DNA of 64,000 nt from UBA2336 sp965227265. Lineage in GTDB: Bacteria; Bacteroidota; Bacteroidia; Cytophagales; Cyclobacteriaceae. A model generated the notes under the pieces. That model was not told the DNA's origin and did not search any database. It saw only the letters and a list, made by a program, of their open reading frames with translations. Shown in pieces: positions 53,814-62,400 of the stretch. A program made the translations under genes and the position numbers. Position 1 is the stretch's first letter. Every line of letters begins with the position of its first letter. The DNA lies in assembly GCA_965227265.1 (NCBI GenBank), contig OZ245738.1:1302001-1366000 (forward strand), given 5' to 3'.

Positions 53814-54398
53814 ATGAAAATCACACGTAATAATTTCTGGGCACTTAGTCTGTTGGCCGGAGCATTTGCATTCTCAGCTTGTGGACAAAAAGACAAGCCT
53901 GAAGATGCCAAGGAAGTAGCCGAAGAGCAAAATGAGGCAAAATTTGATGATACCGAAATTGAAAATGATACCGAATGGGCTGTTGCTGTAGCAGACATGA
54001 GCATGTTTGAAGTTGAATCTTCTAAACTTGCTTTGGAGCGCGCAACCACACCGGCTGTTAAGCAATTTGCACAAACCATGATTGATGATCACGGTAAAGC
54101 AGGTGAAGAACTAAAGGGAGTTGCTACTCAAAAGAATATTTCTCTTCCTGCAATGCTTAGCGATAAGAGCCAGAAGAAGTTGAATGATCTAAGAGAAAAA
54201 AGCGGCAAAGATTTCGAAGATGCTTATACGGATTGCATGGTGAAAGATCACAAAGACGCTGTTGATAAGTTCAAAAAAGAAGCTGAGAAAGGTGAAGATG
54301 CAGAGTTGAAGTCATGGGCTGCGGGTAAAGTAGCTACGCTTGAGCATCATCTTGAAATGGCAAAAGCCACTGAAAAAACTGTGGATGAAATAAAGTAA
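53814..54398 (+). CDS. DUF4142 lipoprotein
   Basis: A 194-residue lipoprotein: lipobox AFSAC after a signal peptide, an acidic linker (about 25-50), then a DUF4142 helical-bundle domain with VADMSMFEVESSKLALERA and FAQTMIDDHGKAGEEL, whose His, Asp and Glu positions resemble ferritin-like bundles, and LEHHLEMAKATEKTV at the end. DUF4142 proteins are often stress- or stationary-phase-expressed; the role is not established. A terminator follows. Confidence 0.87.
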   Translation: MKITRNNFWALSLLAGAFAFSACGQKDKPEDAKEVAEEQNEAKFDDTEIENDTEWAVAVADMSMFEVESSKLALERATTPAVKQFAQTMIDDHGKAGEELKGVATQKNISLPAMLSDKSQKKLNDLREKSGKDFEDAYTDCMVKDHKDAVDKFKKEAEKGEDAELKSWAAGKVATLEHHLEMAKATEKTVDEIK

Positions 54399-54424
54399 GC
54401 AATTATTCTATTTCATTTACCTAA

Positions 54425-54460
54425 ACAGCCCGTGGGAGAAATCCCTGGGTTGTTTTTTTT
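54425..54460 (+). terminator. Rho-independent terminator of the DUF4142 gene
   Basis: An interrupted stem (ACAGCCC...GGG / CCC...GGGTTGT with one bulge and a G-U pair) and the loop AGAAAT, followed by eight Ts. It separates this gene from the convergent ABC exporter gene ending at 54459. Confidence 0.85.
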
Positions 54461-56267
54461 ATTGCCCTTTCTGTTCCACTTCTTCCAGATATCGCTTCGC
54501 TTGCATAGTGTATAATTCAGCATACTTCTGATTTAGCTGCATAAGTATCCTATGCGAACCCTGCTCAATTATTTTACCATGCTCAAGCATAAGAATTTTG
54601 TCAGCATTTTTTACAGTGCTGAACCGATGCGTTATCAGGATAACGGTTTTGCCTTCCATATTTTTTTCGAGTGATGCGAAGATCTTTTCTTCCGTTACAG
54701 CATCGATGGAGGCGGTTGGTTCATCCAGGATTGTTATGGCTGCATTTCGATAGAACATCCTTGCAACAGCCAATCGTTGATGCTGACCTTTTGAAAGGTC
54801 AATCCCATCTTTAAAATCTTTCCAGATGAGCTGGTTGTAGTCGGTGATAAACTCATCTGCTCCTGAATATTTTGCGGCTTGCTTAATCTTCTCGTCATCC
54901 AGAGCTTCTGAAATCCGTCCTACACCAATAGACTCGCGAAGTGTTAAGTTATAAATGGGGAAATCCTGAAAAAGAATTCCAATGGCTTGCTGCCAATCTT
55001 CAAGATGTATGTCGCGCAAGTCTGTTCCGTTTACCAGAATTGCACCTTCTGTAGGATCGTAAACGCGGCACAACAATTTAATCAACGTTGTTTTACCAGC
55101 ACCATTAACGCCAACAATGGCAATTTTTTCACCGGGACTGATCGTAAATGAAAGATTTTGAAGTACATATTGATTCAGTGCATCGTTTCCTGGGTATCGA
55201 AACGATACATTTTTAAATTCTACCAACGGAGGTTGATCAAACGTAAAACGCTGAGCAGTATCTTTCGATGCTATTTTTGGTTTGAGCGTAAACAGTTCAA
55301 ACCAACGAGCTGCATACCGCGCAGCTTCTTCCGTAAATGAAATAGACTCGATATAGCCGTTGACGGTTTGATAAAATCTGGAATATGTATTAAACGCAAG
55401 CAATAATCCACCAACAGCGATGGCACCTGTAAGCGATTGATAGGCCATTAATCCAATAGCAGCAAACAAAAACACCAGGTACCAAAGACTCAAAAATCCA
55501 TACGAAACTGCTTTGCGTCTTTCTGCTTCAATGATCTTTGCATTAAAGGAGATCTTCTTTTCGCGCACTTGCTCTTTTAGCCAATGTTTAAGCTTCAAAA
55601 GAATTACATCCACCGCTTTTTGGAGTTGCTCAAAATGCGAAATCCGGTTGCCTATCATGCGATGATCATCAATCGATAAGTGACGGACACGAAAAACTTC
55701 CATACTGTATTTCTTATAGAAGAAATAAACTGGTCCGGCTGCCAGCAGGGCAAATAATACAAGCCACGGACTTAGCGACCAGAGAATTATCATTGAAGTA
55801 ATAATCCCCGCAAAGTTGGTGGCCGAATTGAAAATGAAATCCTGAACATTCAGAATGCTGCCCGAGCCCCATTCCTGTGCGCTCCTTAATAAGGTTTGAT
55901 AATCACTGCTTTCTATAGTTCCTATATCAAGCGCGCCTTGTTTTTCGATCTTATACATCTCAAGCTGAATGCTTTGTTGCATGCGGAACTTGGTTCGATA
56001 ATAGGAGGCAACATTTCCGGCAATGCTGGGCAGAAGGAAGGATAGTCCAAGGATTACCGCGGGACGAATCAGTATATTATAGGCAGCAGTTCCCTGCTTA
56101 ATGGCGATAATGGAATCTACGATAGAGGAGAAGCTGGCAAATTGAACATAGACAATTGATCCCAAAAAGATATTCAAACAAATCAGAAGCAGGAACAACC
56201 TTCGGTTTGTTTCCCAGGCAAAGGCAATCGACTTAAAAACAATGTTAAACATACGCTCGCTAAACAA
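54459..56267 (-). CDS. ABC exporter half-transporter (membrane plus ATPase)
   Basis: A 602-residue fused transporter: six transmembrane helices over about 20-320 and an ATPase domain from about 345. Motifs: Walker A GVNGAGKTTLI, Q-loop in GILFQDFPIYNLTL, signature LSKGQHQRLAVARMF (the family's LSGGQ has one change to K), Walker B ITILDEPTASID, H-loop LITHRFSTV. Such half-transporters work as homodimers and export lipids, peptides or drugs. Alternative start at 56252 (MFNIVFK). It is divergent from the ABC ATPase at 56384. Confidence 0.92.
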   Translation of the reverse strand: MFSERMFNIVFKSIAFAWETNRRLFLLLICLNIFLGSIVYVQFASFSSIVDSIIAIKQGTAAYNILIRPAVILGLSFLLPSIAGNVASYYRTKFRMQQSIQLEMYKIEKQGALDIGTIESSDYQTLLRSAQEWGSGSILNVQDFIFNSATNFAGIITSMIILWSLSPWLVLFALLAAGPVYFFYKKYSMEVFRVRHLSIDDHRMIGNRISHFEQLQKAVDVILLKLKHWLKEQVREKKISFNAKIIEAERRKAVSYGFLSLWYLVFLFAAIGLMAYQSLTGAIAVGGLLLAFNTYSRFYQTVNGYIESISFTEEAARYAARWFELFTLKPKIASKDTAQRFTFDQPPLVEFKNVSFRYPGNDALNQYVLQNLSFTISPGEKIAIVGVNGAGKTTLIKLLCRVYDPTEGAILVNGTDLRDIHLEDWQQAIGILFQDFPIYNLTLRESIGVGRISEALDDEKIKQAAKYSGADEFITDYNQLIWKDFKDGIDLSKGQHQRLAVARMFYRNAAITILDEPTASIDAVTEEKIFASLEKNMEGKTVILITHRFSTVKNADKILMLEHGKIIEQGSHRILMQLNQKYAELYTMQAKRYLEEVEQKGQ

Positions 56268-56383
56268 CCATTCAGTAAAAGTGGTTCATTACCGGGTGGC
56301 TCATCGAAGGTATCTATTTTAGACCCATTCCGACAATACCAAAAGTGTAAAGGTTTTAATAGATTGCACCCGTTAACACTGTT

Positions 56384-57382
56384 ATGCCTTTACTTAAAGT
56401 CTCAAATGTTACCCGCCAGATTGAAGACACTGTTGCCGTTAATACCGTAAGCTTCAATCAGAATAAGCTCGAAAAAATCGCGATAGCGGGTGAAACAGGT
56501 TCTGGTAAAAGTACCTTGTTAAAAATGATCGCAGGACTTATTCAGCCTGACAGCGGAACAATCACATTTGAGCATACCAGAATTGCTGGTCCTGAGGAAA
56601 AGCTTGTGGCGGGTCATCCGGATATTGCATACCTGTCACAACATTTTGAGCTACAGAAATTTTTGAGAGTTGAGCAGGTATTAGAATATGCTAATAAACT
56701 CACCGATGATGAAGCCCAGACGTTATTTCAGATTTGCAGAATCGATCATCTTTTAAAGCGGAAGACGGATGAACTTTCAGGAGGAGAGAAGCAGCGAATT
56801 GCCATTGCACGATTGTTAATATCAGCACCCAAGCTTTTGTTACTGGATGAACCATTCTCTAACCTGGACATGACGCAACGCAATACGTTGAAGACTGTAT
56901 TGGAGGACATCTGCAAAGGATTAAAGATTACCTGTATTTTGGTTTCTCACGATCCGCAGGATGTGCTTACCTGGGCCGATAAAGTTTTAATCATGCGTCA
57001 CGGTAAAATCGTTCAAAAAGGAGTTCCTGAACATGTTTATAAAATGCCGGTCAATCCATACACGGCCGGATTGTTTGGTAAATTTTCATCGATAACATTA
57101 GGAGAAACCTCTATTCCGATACCTGGTCGCAGTAAAATTAAGCAAAAGGAACTTTATCTCAGGCCCGAAAACCTACAGCTGGTGACACGAAATGATAAAT
57201 CCGTAAAGGGAAGTGTAACCAAAGTGGTGTTTACCGGAAACTCCTATGAACTTGAGCTTGCCACCGCAAATGAAGAACTGATCGTGCAAACCGAAAAGAG
57301 CAAGTATAAGGCAGGCGATACCGTGTACATTTCACTTTCTCCTGCCTATATTGCACTGCTGAAGAAACTTAACGCCAGTTAA
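56384..57382 (+). CDS. Orphan ABC ATPase of importer type (PotA/FbpC-like) with TOBE domain
   Basis: A 332-residue ATPase: Walker A GETGSGKSTLL, signature ELSGGEKQRIAIARLL, Walker B LLLLDEPFSNLD, H-loop LVSHDPQDVLTW, then a C-terminal TOBE-like beta domain (LYLRPENLQLV, VTKVVFTGNSYELEL) as in spermidine, iron and sugar importers. No permease or binding-protein gene is next to it. It is followed after 1 nt by a single-domain response regulator, so the two are probably co-translated. Confidence 0.9.
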   Translation: MPLLKVSNVTRQIEDTVAVNTVSFNQNKLEKIAIAGETGSGKSTLLKMIAGLIQPDSGTITFEHTRIAGPEEKLVAGHPDIAYLSQHFELQKFLRVEQVLEYANKLTDDEAQTLFQICRIDHLLKRKTDELSGGEKQRIAIARLLISAPKLLLLDEPFSNLDMTQRNTLKTVLEDICKGLKITCILVSHDPQDVLTWADKVLIMRHGKIVQKGVPEHVYKMPVNPYTAGLFGKFSSITLGETSIPIPGRSKIKQKELYLRPENLQLVTRNDKSVKGSVTKVVFTGNSYELELATANEELIVQTEKSKYKAGDTVYISLSPAYIALLKKLNAS

Positions 57383-57383
57383 T

Positions 57384-57743
57384 ATGCGAATACTCGTTTG
57401 CGATGATGATGACATGGTGATTAAAGTTGTACAGATCGCGCTTAAAGATAAGGGCGTTGACCTGACAATAGCGCGTGATGGCCAGCAAGGAATTGACCGT
57501 CTTGAAAAAGGCGAGCAATTTGATTTGATCCTTACGGACCTTCACATGCCGAACAAAAATGGTGACGATATTTTAAAACTCGTTCGGGAAGAAATGAAAA
57601 GCAATACGCCCATTGTTATGTTTTCATCGGATGGGGAAGAAGAAGTGATTGCTCTGGCACTCAAGCTGGGAATTAACGACTTTATTGTAAAGCCCATCAC
57701 GGTAGATAAGTTTTTAAAGAAGATCAAAAAGTATCTTAAATAG
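57384..57743 (+). CDS. Single-domain response regulator (REC only)
   Basis: A 119-residue receiver domain with no output domain. The acidic pocket is D7-D10, the phospho-acceptor D52 (LILTDLHMP) and the conserved Lys is in FIVKPITVDKFL. It could work as a phosphorelay intermediate or a CheY-like effector. It begins 1 nt after the ABC ATPase stop codon; no cognate kinase is adjacent. Confidence 0.94.
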   Translation: MRILVCDDDDMVIKVVQIALKDKGVDLTIARDGQQGIDRLEKGEQFDLILTDLHMPNKNGDDILKLVREEMKSNTPIVMFSSDGEEEVIALALKLGINDFIVKPITVDKFLKKIKKYLK

Positions 57744-57748
57744 AATCA

Positions 57749-57867
57749 CGGTTGTTAGTTTATTGGTAAAACCGTAATCGAACGGGTTCGAATCCCGCCT
57801 ACACTACCAGGTAGTTTATGCTGGCTAAAACCGGTTATGAAACATTGTTCGAATCAATGTACAACTG
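57749..57867 (+). ncRNA. Candidate composite tRNA-like element (two D-arm/T-arm units, no anticodon arms)
   Basis: Unit 1: TA, D-arm GTTT-ATTGGTA-AAAC (57758-57772), T-arm CGGG-TTCGAAT-CCCG (57783-57797). Unit 2: TA, D-arm GTTT-ATGCTGGCTA-AAAC (57814-57831), T-arm ACATTG-TTCGAAT-CAATGT (57842-57860). A 7-bp helix CGGTTGT (57749-57755) / ACAACTG (57861-57867), with one G-U pair, closes the whole, like an acceptor stem. A weak hairpin (GCCT/AGGT, 57797-57812) sits in the middle. No anticodon arm fits in either unit. It may be decayed tandem tRNA genes or a structured RNA; expression is unknown. Confidence 0.45.
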
Positions 57868-57870
57868 CAC

Positions 57871-58260
57871 TTAAATTCCGCCAGTACAGATTAAAAATTG
57901 CAGAATTAACACCACGATGGAAACAACTGCCATCAAGCTGATGATCAGGAACGCAATTCCTTTTCCTTTCAATTCTTCAGAAGTCGTGGGTGCCTGAAGC
58001 AGTTCAAAAATCTTCAGTAGTGTTTTGGTTGATCGCCATGAGAAAACAATGAACAGCAGAAAAGCCAGGAGTAAGCCGCCAACTCTGCCACTGTTTGTAT
58101 TTTGAGCTACCATATTGGCCAGCAATAATGCCGCTGCTCCGGATATTCCGCCTGAAGCTAGTGCCGTCTTGGCTTTCATACCGATAAAGATTACCGATAC
58201 AATCCCGCAAAGAATTAAAAATACACCGTAAAACGTGAGAAGATTTGTGTGGAGTTCCAT
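57871..58260 (-). CDS. TMEM14-like small membrane protein
   Basis: A 129-residue protein with three or four helices. The beginning LTFYGVFLILCGIVSVIFIGMKAKTALASGG resembles the TMEM14/UPF0136 family, in which a glycine-rich helix precedes a GG turn (visible as SGGISGAAALLLAN). The family has no firm bacterial function. It ends 3 nt from the tRNA-like element and is divergent from the DoxX gene. Confidence 0.7.
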   Translation of the reverse strand: MELHTNLLTFYGVFLILCGIVSVIFIGMKAKTALASGGISGAAALLLANMVAQNTNSGRVGGLLLAFLLFIVFSWRSTKTLLKIFELLQAPTTSEELKGKGIAFLIISLMAVVSIVVLILQFLICTGGI

Positions 58261-58312
58261 GGATATTTACAATTGATTTTAAAGATACAGCAATTTTCAG
58301 TTATTTAAGTCC

Positions 58313-58702
58313 ATGAAAAAATTTCCTTTTATTACTACAGCTCAATCAATCATTCTCATCCGCGTTGTAACAGCTTTAATTTTTGTTGCGCATGCTGCTG
58401 TACGCGTAACTGGTTCGACAGTTGATCGCTTTGGAGGTTTTCTCGACAGCAAAGGGTTTGTGTACGGAGTAGCGATCGTCTGGATTCTTACTATTTACGA
58501 ACTAGTGGGTGGCTTGCTACTTGCATTTGGAAAGTTTACCCGCTGGCTTGCATTAGGATTTATACTCATCATCGCAATTGGAATTGTTATCATCCACGCG
58601 GCTAACGGCTGGTTTGTAGGCGAGCATGGAACAGGAGGCATGGAGTACAGTTTCTTACTGATTGCAGCGCTGCTTGTTATAGCTTCTGCTGACAAGAAGT
58701 AA
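58313..58702 (+). CDS. DoxX-family membrane protein
   Basis: A 129-residue, four-helix protein of the DoxX group, with RVVTALIFVAHAAVRV at the start, the YELVGGLLLAFGKFTRW segment that corresponds to the conserved E-GG motif, and an IIHAANGWF turn. DoxX proteins are linked to redox or thiosulfate metabolism in some organisms, but in most Bacteroidota the role is open. It abuts the convergent BrkB gene. Confidence 0.88.
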   Translation: MKKFPFITTAQSIILIRVVTALIFVAHAAVRVTGSTVDRFGGFLDSKGFVYGVAIVWILTIYELVGGLLLAFGKFTRWLALGFILIIAIGIVIIHAANGWFVGEHGTGGMEYSFLLIAALLVIASADKK

Positions 58703-59695
58703 TTATGCTTTATCTTTTATCTTCTTAACTTCTTTATTCTTTTTCTTATCAACAAGGGCTCCGTTGTCGTCTTCTCCGGCAGTTGAGATTGCGCCTTCGG
58801 TTGGCTTGATTTCTTTTCCATAGCGCTTAGCATACACCTGTGTAAACTCAGCGCCAAATAAAAGAATCAATCCAGCATACGAAACCCAAAGCATAATCAG
58901 GATAATACTTCCTGCTGCACCATAGGTTGATCCCGGATCACTTTTACCGAAGTAAAGTCCGAGGCCGAATTTGGCTATTGTAAATAATATTGCTGTAAGA
59001 ATTGCTCCTGGCCAAACATCTCTCCAGCGAATTTGTGCATCGGGCAGAAATTTATAAATCGAAGCGAATAAAACTGCTATGATCGCTAGTGACAACGTAA
59101 TATCAGCAAGCTTGAATAAAATGTTAAGCGAATCTGATAAATGCACAGCCACCCAATCGCTAAATGCACTTAAGCCTGCTGATAACGCAAGTGATACAAG
59201 TAGTAAAAAGCCAACCGCCAGAATTAATCCAAATGAAAAAACCCTGTCACGGATAAGTTTAAGAAACATTTTTTTTGGCTGAGGTTTTACTTCCCACATT
59301 TTATTCAGGATTTGCTGCATTTGGTAGAACACGCCCGTTGCTCCAAAAATCAGTGTTGCAATTCCTAATATTGTTGCCAGCACACTGCTTTTTGATTCAC
59401 TTGCTTTTCCAATAATGGCTTCTACATCACTGGCTGTGTCACCGCCAATCATTCCTTGGATTTGTCCGGTAAGCTGGGAAGTTATCTCACCCTTATCATA
59501 AAAATACCCTGCAATATTTATAATGATTACCATCAAACCCGGCAGAGAAAATATTGTGTAGTAAGCAATAACAACACTATTGGCAAAGGGTTCACGTTCG
59601 TTCCATTGTGTGAATGTCTCCTTGAGAAGCGATCCGAAATTTTTGAAAAGAGTGGTGATTTTAGTTTTGCTATGATTTGTCTGCGGCTTTGCCAT
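58703..59695 (-). CDS. YihY/BrkB-family membrane protein
   Basis: A 330-residue protein with about six helices. Typical YihY/BrkB signatures are SVVIAYYTIFSLPGLMVIIINI at the start, FGATGVFYQMQQILNKMW in the middle and GSIILIMLWVSYAGLILLFGAEFTQVY near the end, with a lysine-rich cytoplasmic tail. Older RNase BN annotations of this family are wrong; a transport or envelope role is suggested by similar proteins. A single gene. Confidence 0.92.
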   Translation of the reverse strand: MAKPQTNHSKTKITTLFKNFGSLLKETFTQWNEREPFANSVVIAYYTIFSLPGLMVIIINIAGYFYDKGEITSQLTGQIQGMIGGDTASDVEAIIGKASESKSSVLATILGIATLIFGATGVFYQMQQILNKMWEVKPQPKKMFLKLIRDRVFSFGLILAVGFLLLVSLALSAGLSAFSDWVAVHLSDSLNILFKLADITLSLAIIAVLFASIYKFLPDAQIRWRDVWPGAILTAILFTIAKFGLGLYFGKSDPGSTYGAAGSIILIMLWVSYAGLILLFGAEFTQVYAKRYGKEIKPTEGAISTAGEDDNGALVDKKKNKEVKKIKDKA

Positions 59696-59930
59696 GGAAC
59701 ATCTGAGTTATTCAGAAACATTATTAAAAACTGTACCATTCTGAACTTGCTTTTTTAAACCCAACGGTATACTGTGATGGGGAGTTTTCTCTACATCGGT
59801 TATTAACAACAGCTAAATCATACTTCTTAAACTTCTGAATAGATGAAGTTACAATCGATTTCAAAAGGTGGCACCTCATCGTAATCGATGGTATATCAAT
59901 TGCAAACGCGGATGCAACCTTAGGTACATT

Positions 59931-60890
59931 ATGAAAAATATTTTTTGTCTTGTCTTTTTACTCTCAGTAACTAATGCTTTCGGACAACGGGTTGAAAACG
60001 CATCTTCTTACAGAAATATAGGCGCTGAACGTTATGTTCGGCTTAACTATGAAAATGATTTTTTTGCTATGTCAGATGAATACTATTCACAGGGCGTAAA
60101 CCTGGAATTTGTTGCTCCGACTCTTAAAAAATTTCCACTTGCCAGGTTGCTGTTTCGAAACAAAAATTTGCCTAACCGTGTAGGGATTGCTTTGGAACAC
60201 CAGGGATTTACACCATCCAATATTGTGACAGGGGAAGTTTTGCCAAATGATCGGCCATATTCGTCAAGCTTGATGCTGAAAACTTTTTCAATCGTTAGTA
60301 ATCCATATACCAATCATCGGCTTGTTACGCAACTTAGTCTTGGGGTTATTGGGCCTTGGGCGATGGGTAAAGAAATTCAGATAGCCATTCACGAAAGAAT
60401 TAATCCGGATAAAGTTCCAAAAGGATGGAAGAATCAGGTACATAACGATGTAGTAATCAATTATCAACTTGATTATGAACGCGGACTTTGGATCAAACGA
60501 AACTTTATTGTTACGGCAAAGGGCGGTGGTCGGGCTGGAACTTATCTGACGCGCCTTAACTCAAGCTTCACGTTCATGGGAGGGTATTTTGATAATCCTT
60601 TCGAGTTCGCAAATTCAAGAAACAAGAATTTTCAGATTTACTTATTTGCTGAACCTCAGCTCAACCTGATCATATTTGACGCTACGCTTCAGGGTGGTGT
60701 TTTTAATGACAACAATCCATACACATTAGATCGTAACGAGATTTCGCGGCTTGTTTTTCAAACAAATGCAGGTCTGGTTATAAAGGTCAAAGGTTTTGTA
60801 CTTGAATATGCCCAAACCGTCATAACGCGGGAGTTTAAAACAGGCTCTCCGCATAGCTGGGGAAGCATACGAATTGCGGCAGCTTTTTAA
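59931..60890 (+). CDS. LpxR-like outer-membrane lipid A deacylase family protein
   Basis: A 319-residue outer-membrane barrel protein. The ATG at 59931 (MKNIFCLVFLL) is chosen because it gives a signal peptide ending AFGQ. The LpxR/DUF2219 hallmark follows: LNYENDFFAMSDEYYSQGVNLEF (ND-F then D-YY-G), where LpxR has Ca2+ and catalytic residues, plus NHRLVTQLSLGVIGP. LpxR removes the 3'-acyloxyacyl group from lipid A in Salmonella; whether this protein does so is not shown. It lies downstream of a 235-bp gap with no other gene. Confidence 0.78.
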   Translation: MKNIFCLVFLLSVTNAFGQRVENASSYRNIGAERYVRLNYENDFFAMSDEYYSQGVNLEFVAPTLKKFPLARLLFRNKNLPNRVGIALEHQGFTPSNIVTGEVLPNDRPYSSSLMLKTFSIVSNPYTNHRLVTQLSLGVIGPWAMGKEIQIAIHERINPDKVPKGWKNQVHNDVVINYQLDYERGLWIKRNFIVTAKGGGRAGTYLTRLNSSFTFMGGYFDNPFEFANSRNKNFQIYLFAEPQLNLIIFDATLQGGVFNDNNPYTLDRNEISRLVFQTNAGLVIKVKGFVLEYAQTVITREFKTGSPHSWGSIRIAAAF

Positions 60891-61451
60891 TCAGATAAGA
60901 TTTTTAAGCATGGCCTGTTGACCGGCAACGTAAGTTTTCGCATCCAAAAATTGGCCTGTTAGAATTTTGTCCTTAAACACATCAGGATTCATTTCAACCA
61001 ATTCAATAGACTCACTTTCATTTTCAAGTCCACCGCCTTTACTTTTCTTGTCAGCATTTGTAACAACTGCGAAATAAATGTGATAACGTTCGGATGTGTA
61101 GGCAGGAGAGGAGAAGCACGTAACCAAAAACGTGAGATTATCTTTTTTCACACGATAGCCAATCTCTTCTTCAGTCTCACGAATGGCCGTAGTAAAAGGT
61201 TCTTCACCTTCGTCAACTTTGCCAGCAACAACTTCCAGGATATGTTCGGTAGTTTTAGGCGCAGCACCGTACCGGAACTGTCTGGTTAGGATAAGCTTAT
61301 TAGAATCTGTATTAAGCACCAGAACACAAGATGCATCCTGACGTTTAATGCGAACTCGTGAAAAGGTTTTCCCGGCATCATCCAGAACCTGACCTTTTTC
61401 AAGTGTAAGTGAGTCTTTAAAGATGATTTCTTCGTGCAAGATTTTTGTCAT
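60891..61451 (-). CDS. Nudix hydrolase (ADP-ribose pyrophosphatase-like)
   Basis: A 186-residue Nudix hydrolase. The Nudix box is intact: GKVDEGEEPFTTAIRETEEEIG (shown as residues about 104-125; the two Glu of REtEEE bind Mg2+). The sequence QFRYGAAP and the EVVAGK turn place it in the ADP-ribose/GDP-mannose pyrophosphatase group. The start at 61451 (MTKILHEE) is used; a longer frame would run into the divergent gene at 61528. Convergent with the LpxR-like gene. Confidence 0.9.
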   Translation of the reverse strand: MTKILHEEIIFKDSLTLEKGQVLDDAGKTFSRVRIKRQDASCVLVLNTDSNKLILTRQFRYGAAPKTTEHILEVVAGKVDEGEEPFTTAIRETEEEIGYRVKKDNLTFLVTCFSSPAYTSERYHIYFAVVTNADKKSKGGGLENESESIELVEMNPDVFKDKILTGQFLDAKTYVAGQQAMLKNLI

Positions 61452-61527
61452 ACGCTCAAATTTAACAGCCTTGAAAGATACAATAGTCAGGCATTCATAT
61501 TGCAGGGTATGAAACCAAATAACGCGT

Positions 61528-62400
61528 ATGGCTATATTGTTCATCATGAATCCTTCAAGCGGAAGCACTAGCAACGATGAAGCTAACGAAATCATCAAAA
61601 ATACGTTGACGGCCCGCAAACTCGACTTCAAGATTTTCTACACAAACGGGGAAAATGATGTTCAGCGCCTCGCCATGGCTTTGGAAGAATTAACTCCGCA
61701 AATTGTGGTTGCGTGCGGAGGCGATGGAACTGTTCAACTTGTGGCCAAAAGTATTATCGGCAGGAATTTATGTATGGGCATACTTCCCCTGGGCTCGGCT
61801 AATGGATTAGCAAAGGCACTTAACATTCCGGTGAAAATTGAAGAGGCACTAGAACTCATAATTAGTAATCCAACTTCGGTACCGCTTGATTTGCTCCGCA
61901 TTAATGGTCATATCTGCGTTCACTTAAGTGATATTGGAATCAACGCGCTGCTGGTAAAAAATTATGAAGAATCGGGAGACAAAGGTATGCTTGGATATGC
62001 GAAGCATCTGATGTCATCGATTCGCGAAAGTGAACTTATGAAATATTCAATCCGTACCTCCGAGGAAATTTTTGAAAAGGAAGGATTTATGCTGATGATT
62101 GCCAACGCAAATCGCTATGGGACAGGGGTAAAAATTTCGGACGGATCAGTATCGGATGGAAAATTTGAAATTTGCAATGTAAAAGAAGTTGATTTTCCAT
62201 CCGCTGTAAAAGCAGGACTTACGGCACTCAATGTTTTTATAGATCGGGATATGTTCTCTGATGTGATAAGTTGTACTAAAGCTGATATAATACTAAATCG
62301 CAAAGCTCACCTTCAGATCGATGGCGAGTATTTGGGCGAAGTCGATCATGTATCGGTAGCGATAATTCCTTCGGCCTTACAGATTATTGTGAATGTATGA
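61528..62400 (+). CDS. Diacylglycerol kinase-family lipid kinase
   Basis: A 290-residue soluble kinase of the DgkB/YegS type. The N-terminal fold begins FIMNPSSGS, the ATP loop is ACGGDGTVQLVAK, and LPLGSANGLAKAL is the second signature. A C-terminal beta domain (SDGKFEICNV, HLQIDGEYLG) carries the conserved acidic residues. It phosphorylates diacylglycerol or a related lipid. Its stop overlaps the start of the APP1-like gene by 4 bp (ATGA), indicating coupled translation. Confidence 0.93.
   Translation: MAILFIMNPSSGSTSNDEANEIIKNTLTARKLDFKIFYTNGENDVQRLAMALEELTPQIVVACGGDGTVQLVAKSIIGRNLCMGILPLGSANGLAKALNIPVKIEEALELIISNPTSVPLDLLRINGHICVHLSDIGINALLVKNYEESGDKGMLGYAKHLMSSIRESELMKYSIRTSEEIFEKEGFMLMIANANRYGTGVKISDGSVSDGKFEICNVKEVDFPSAVKAGLTALNVFIDRDMFSDVISCTKADIILNRKAHLQIDGEYLGEVDHVSVAIIPSALQIIVNV

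Noticed and set aside
57749..57811. A functional tRNA gene ending in ACTACCA
   Set aside because: The D- and T-arms look right, but the local acceptor strands do not pair and there is no room for an anticodon arm, so this is not a working tRNA by itself.
61452..61631. Upstream extension of the Nudix gene to 61631
   Set aside because: It would overlap the divergent lipid kinase gene by about 100 bp and adds no homologous sequence; the ATG at 61451 is sufficient.
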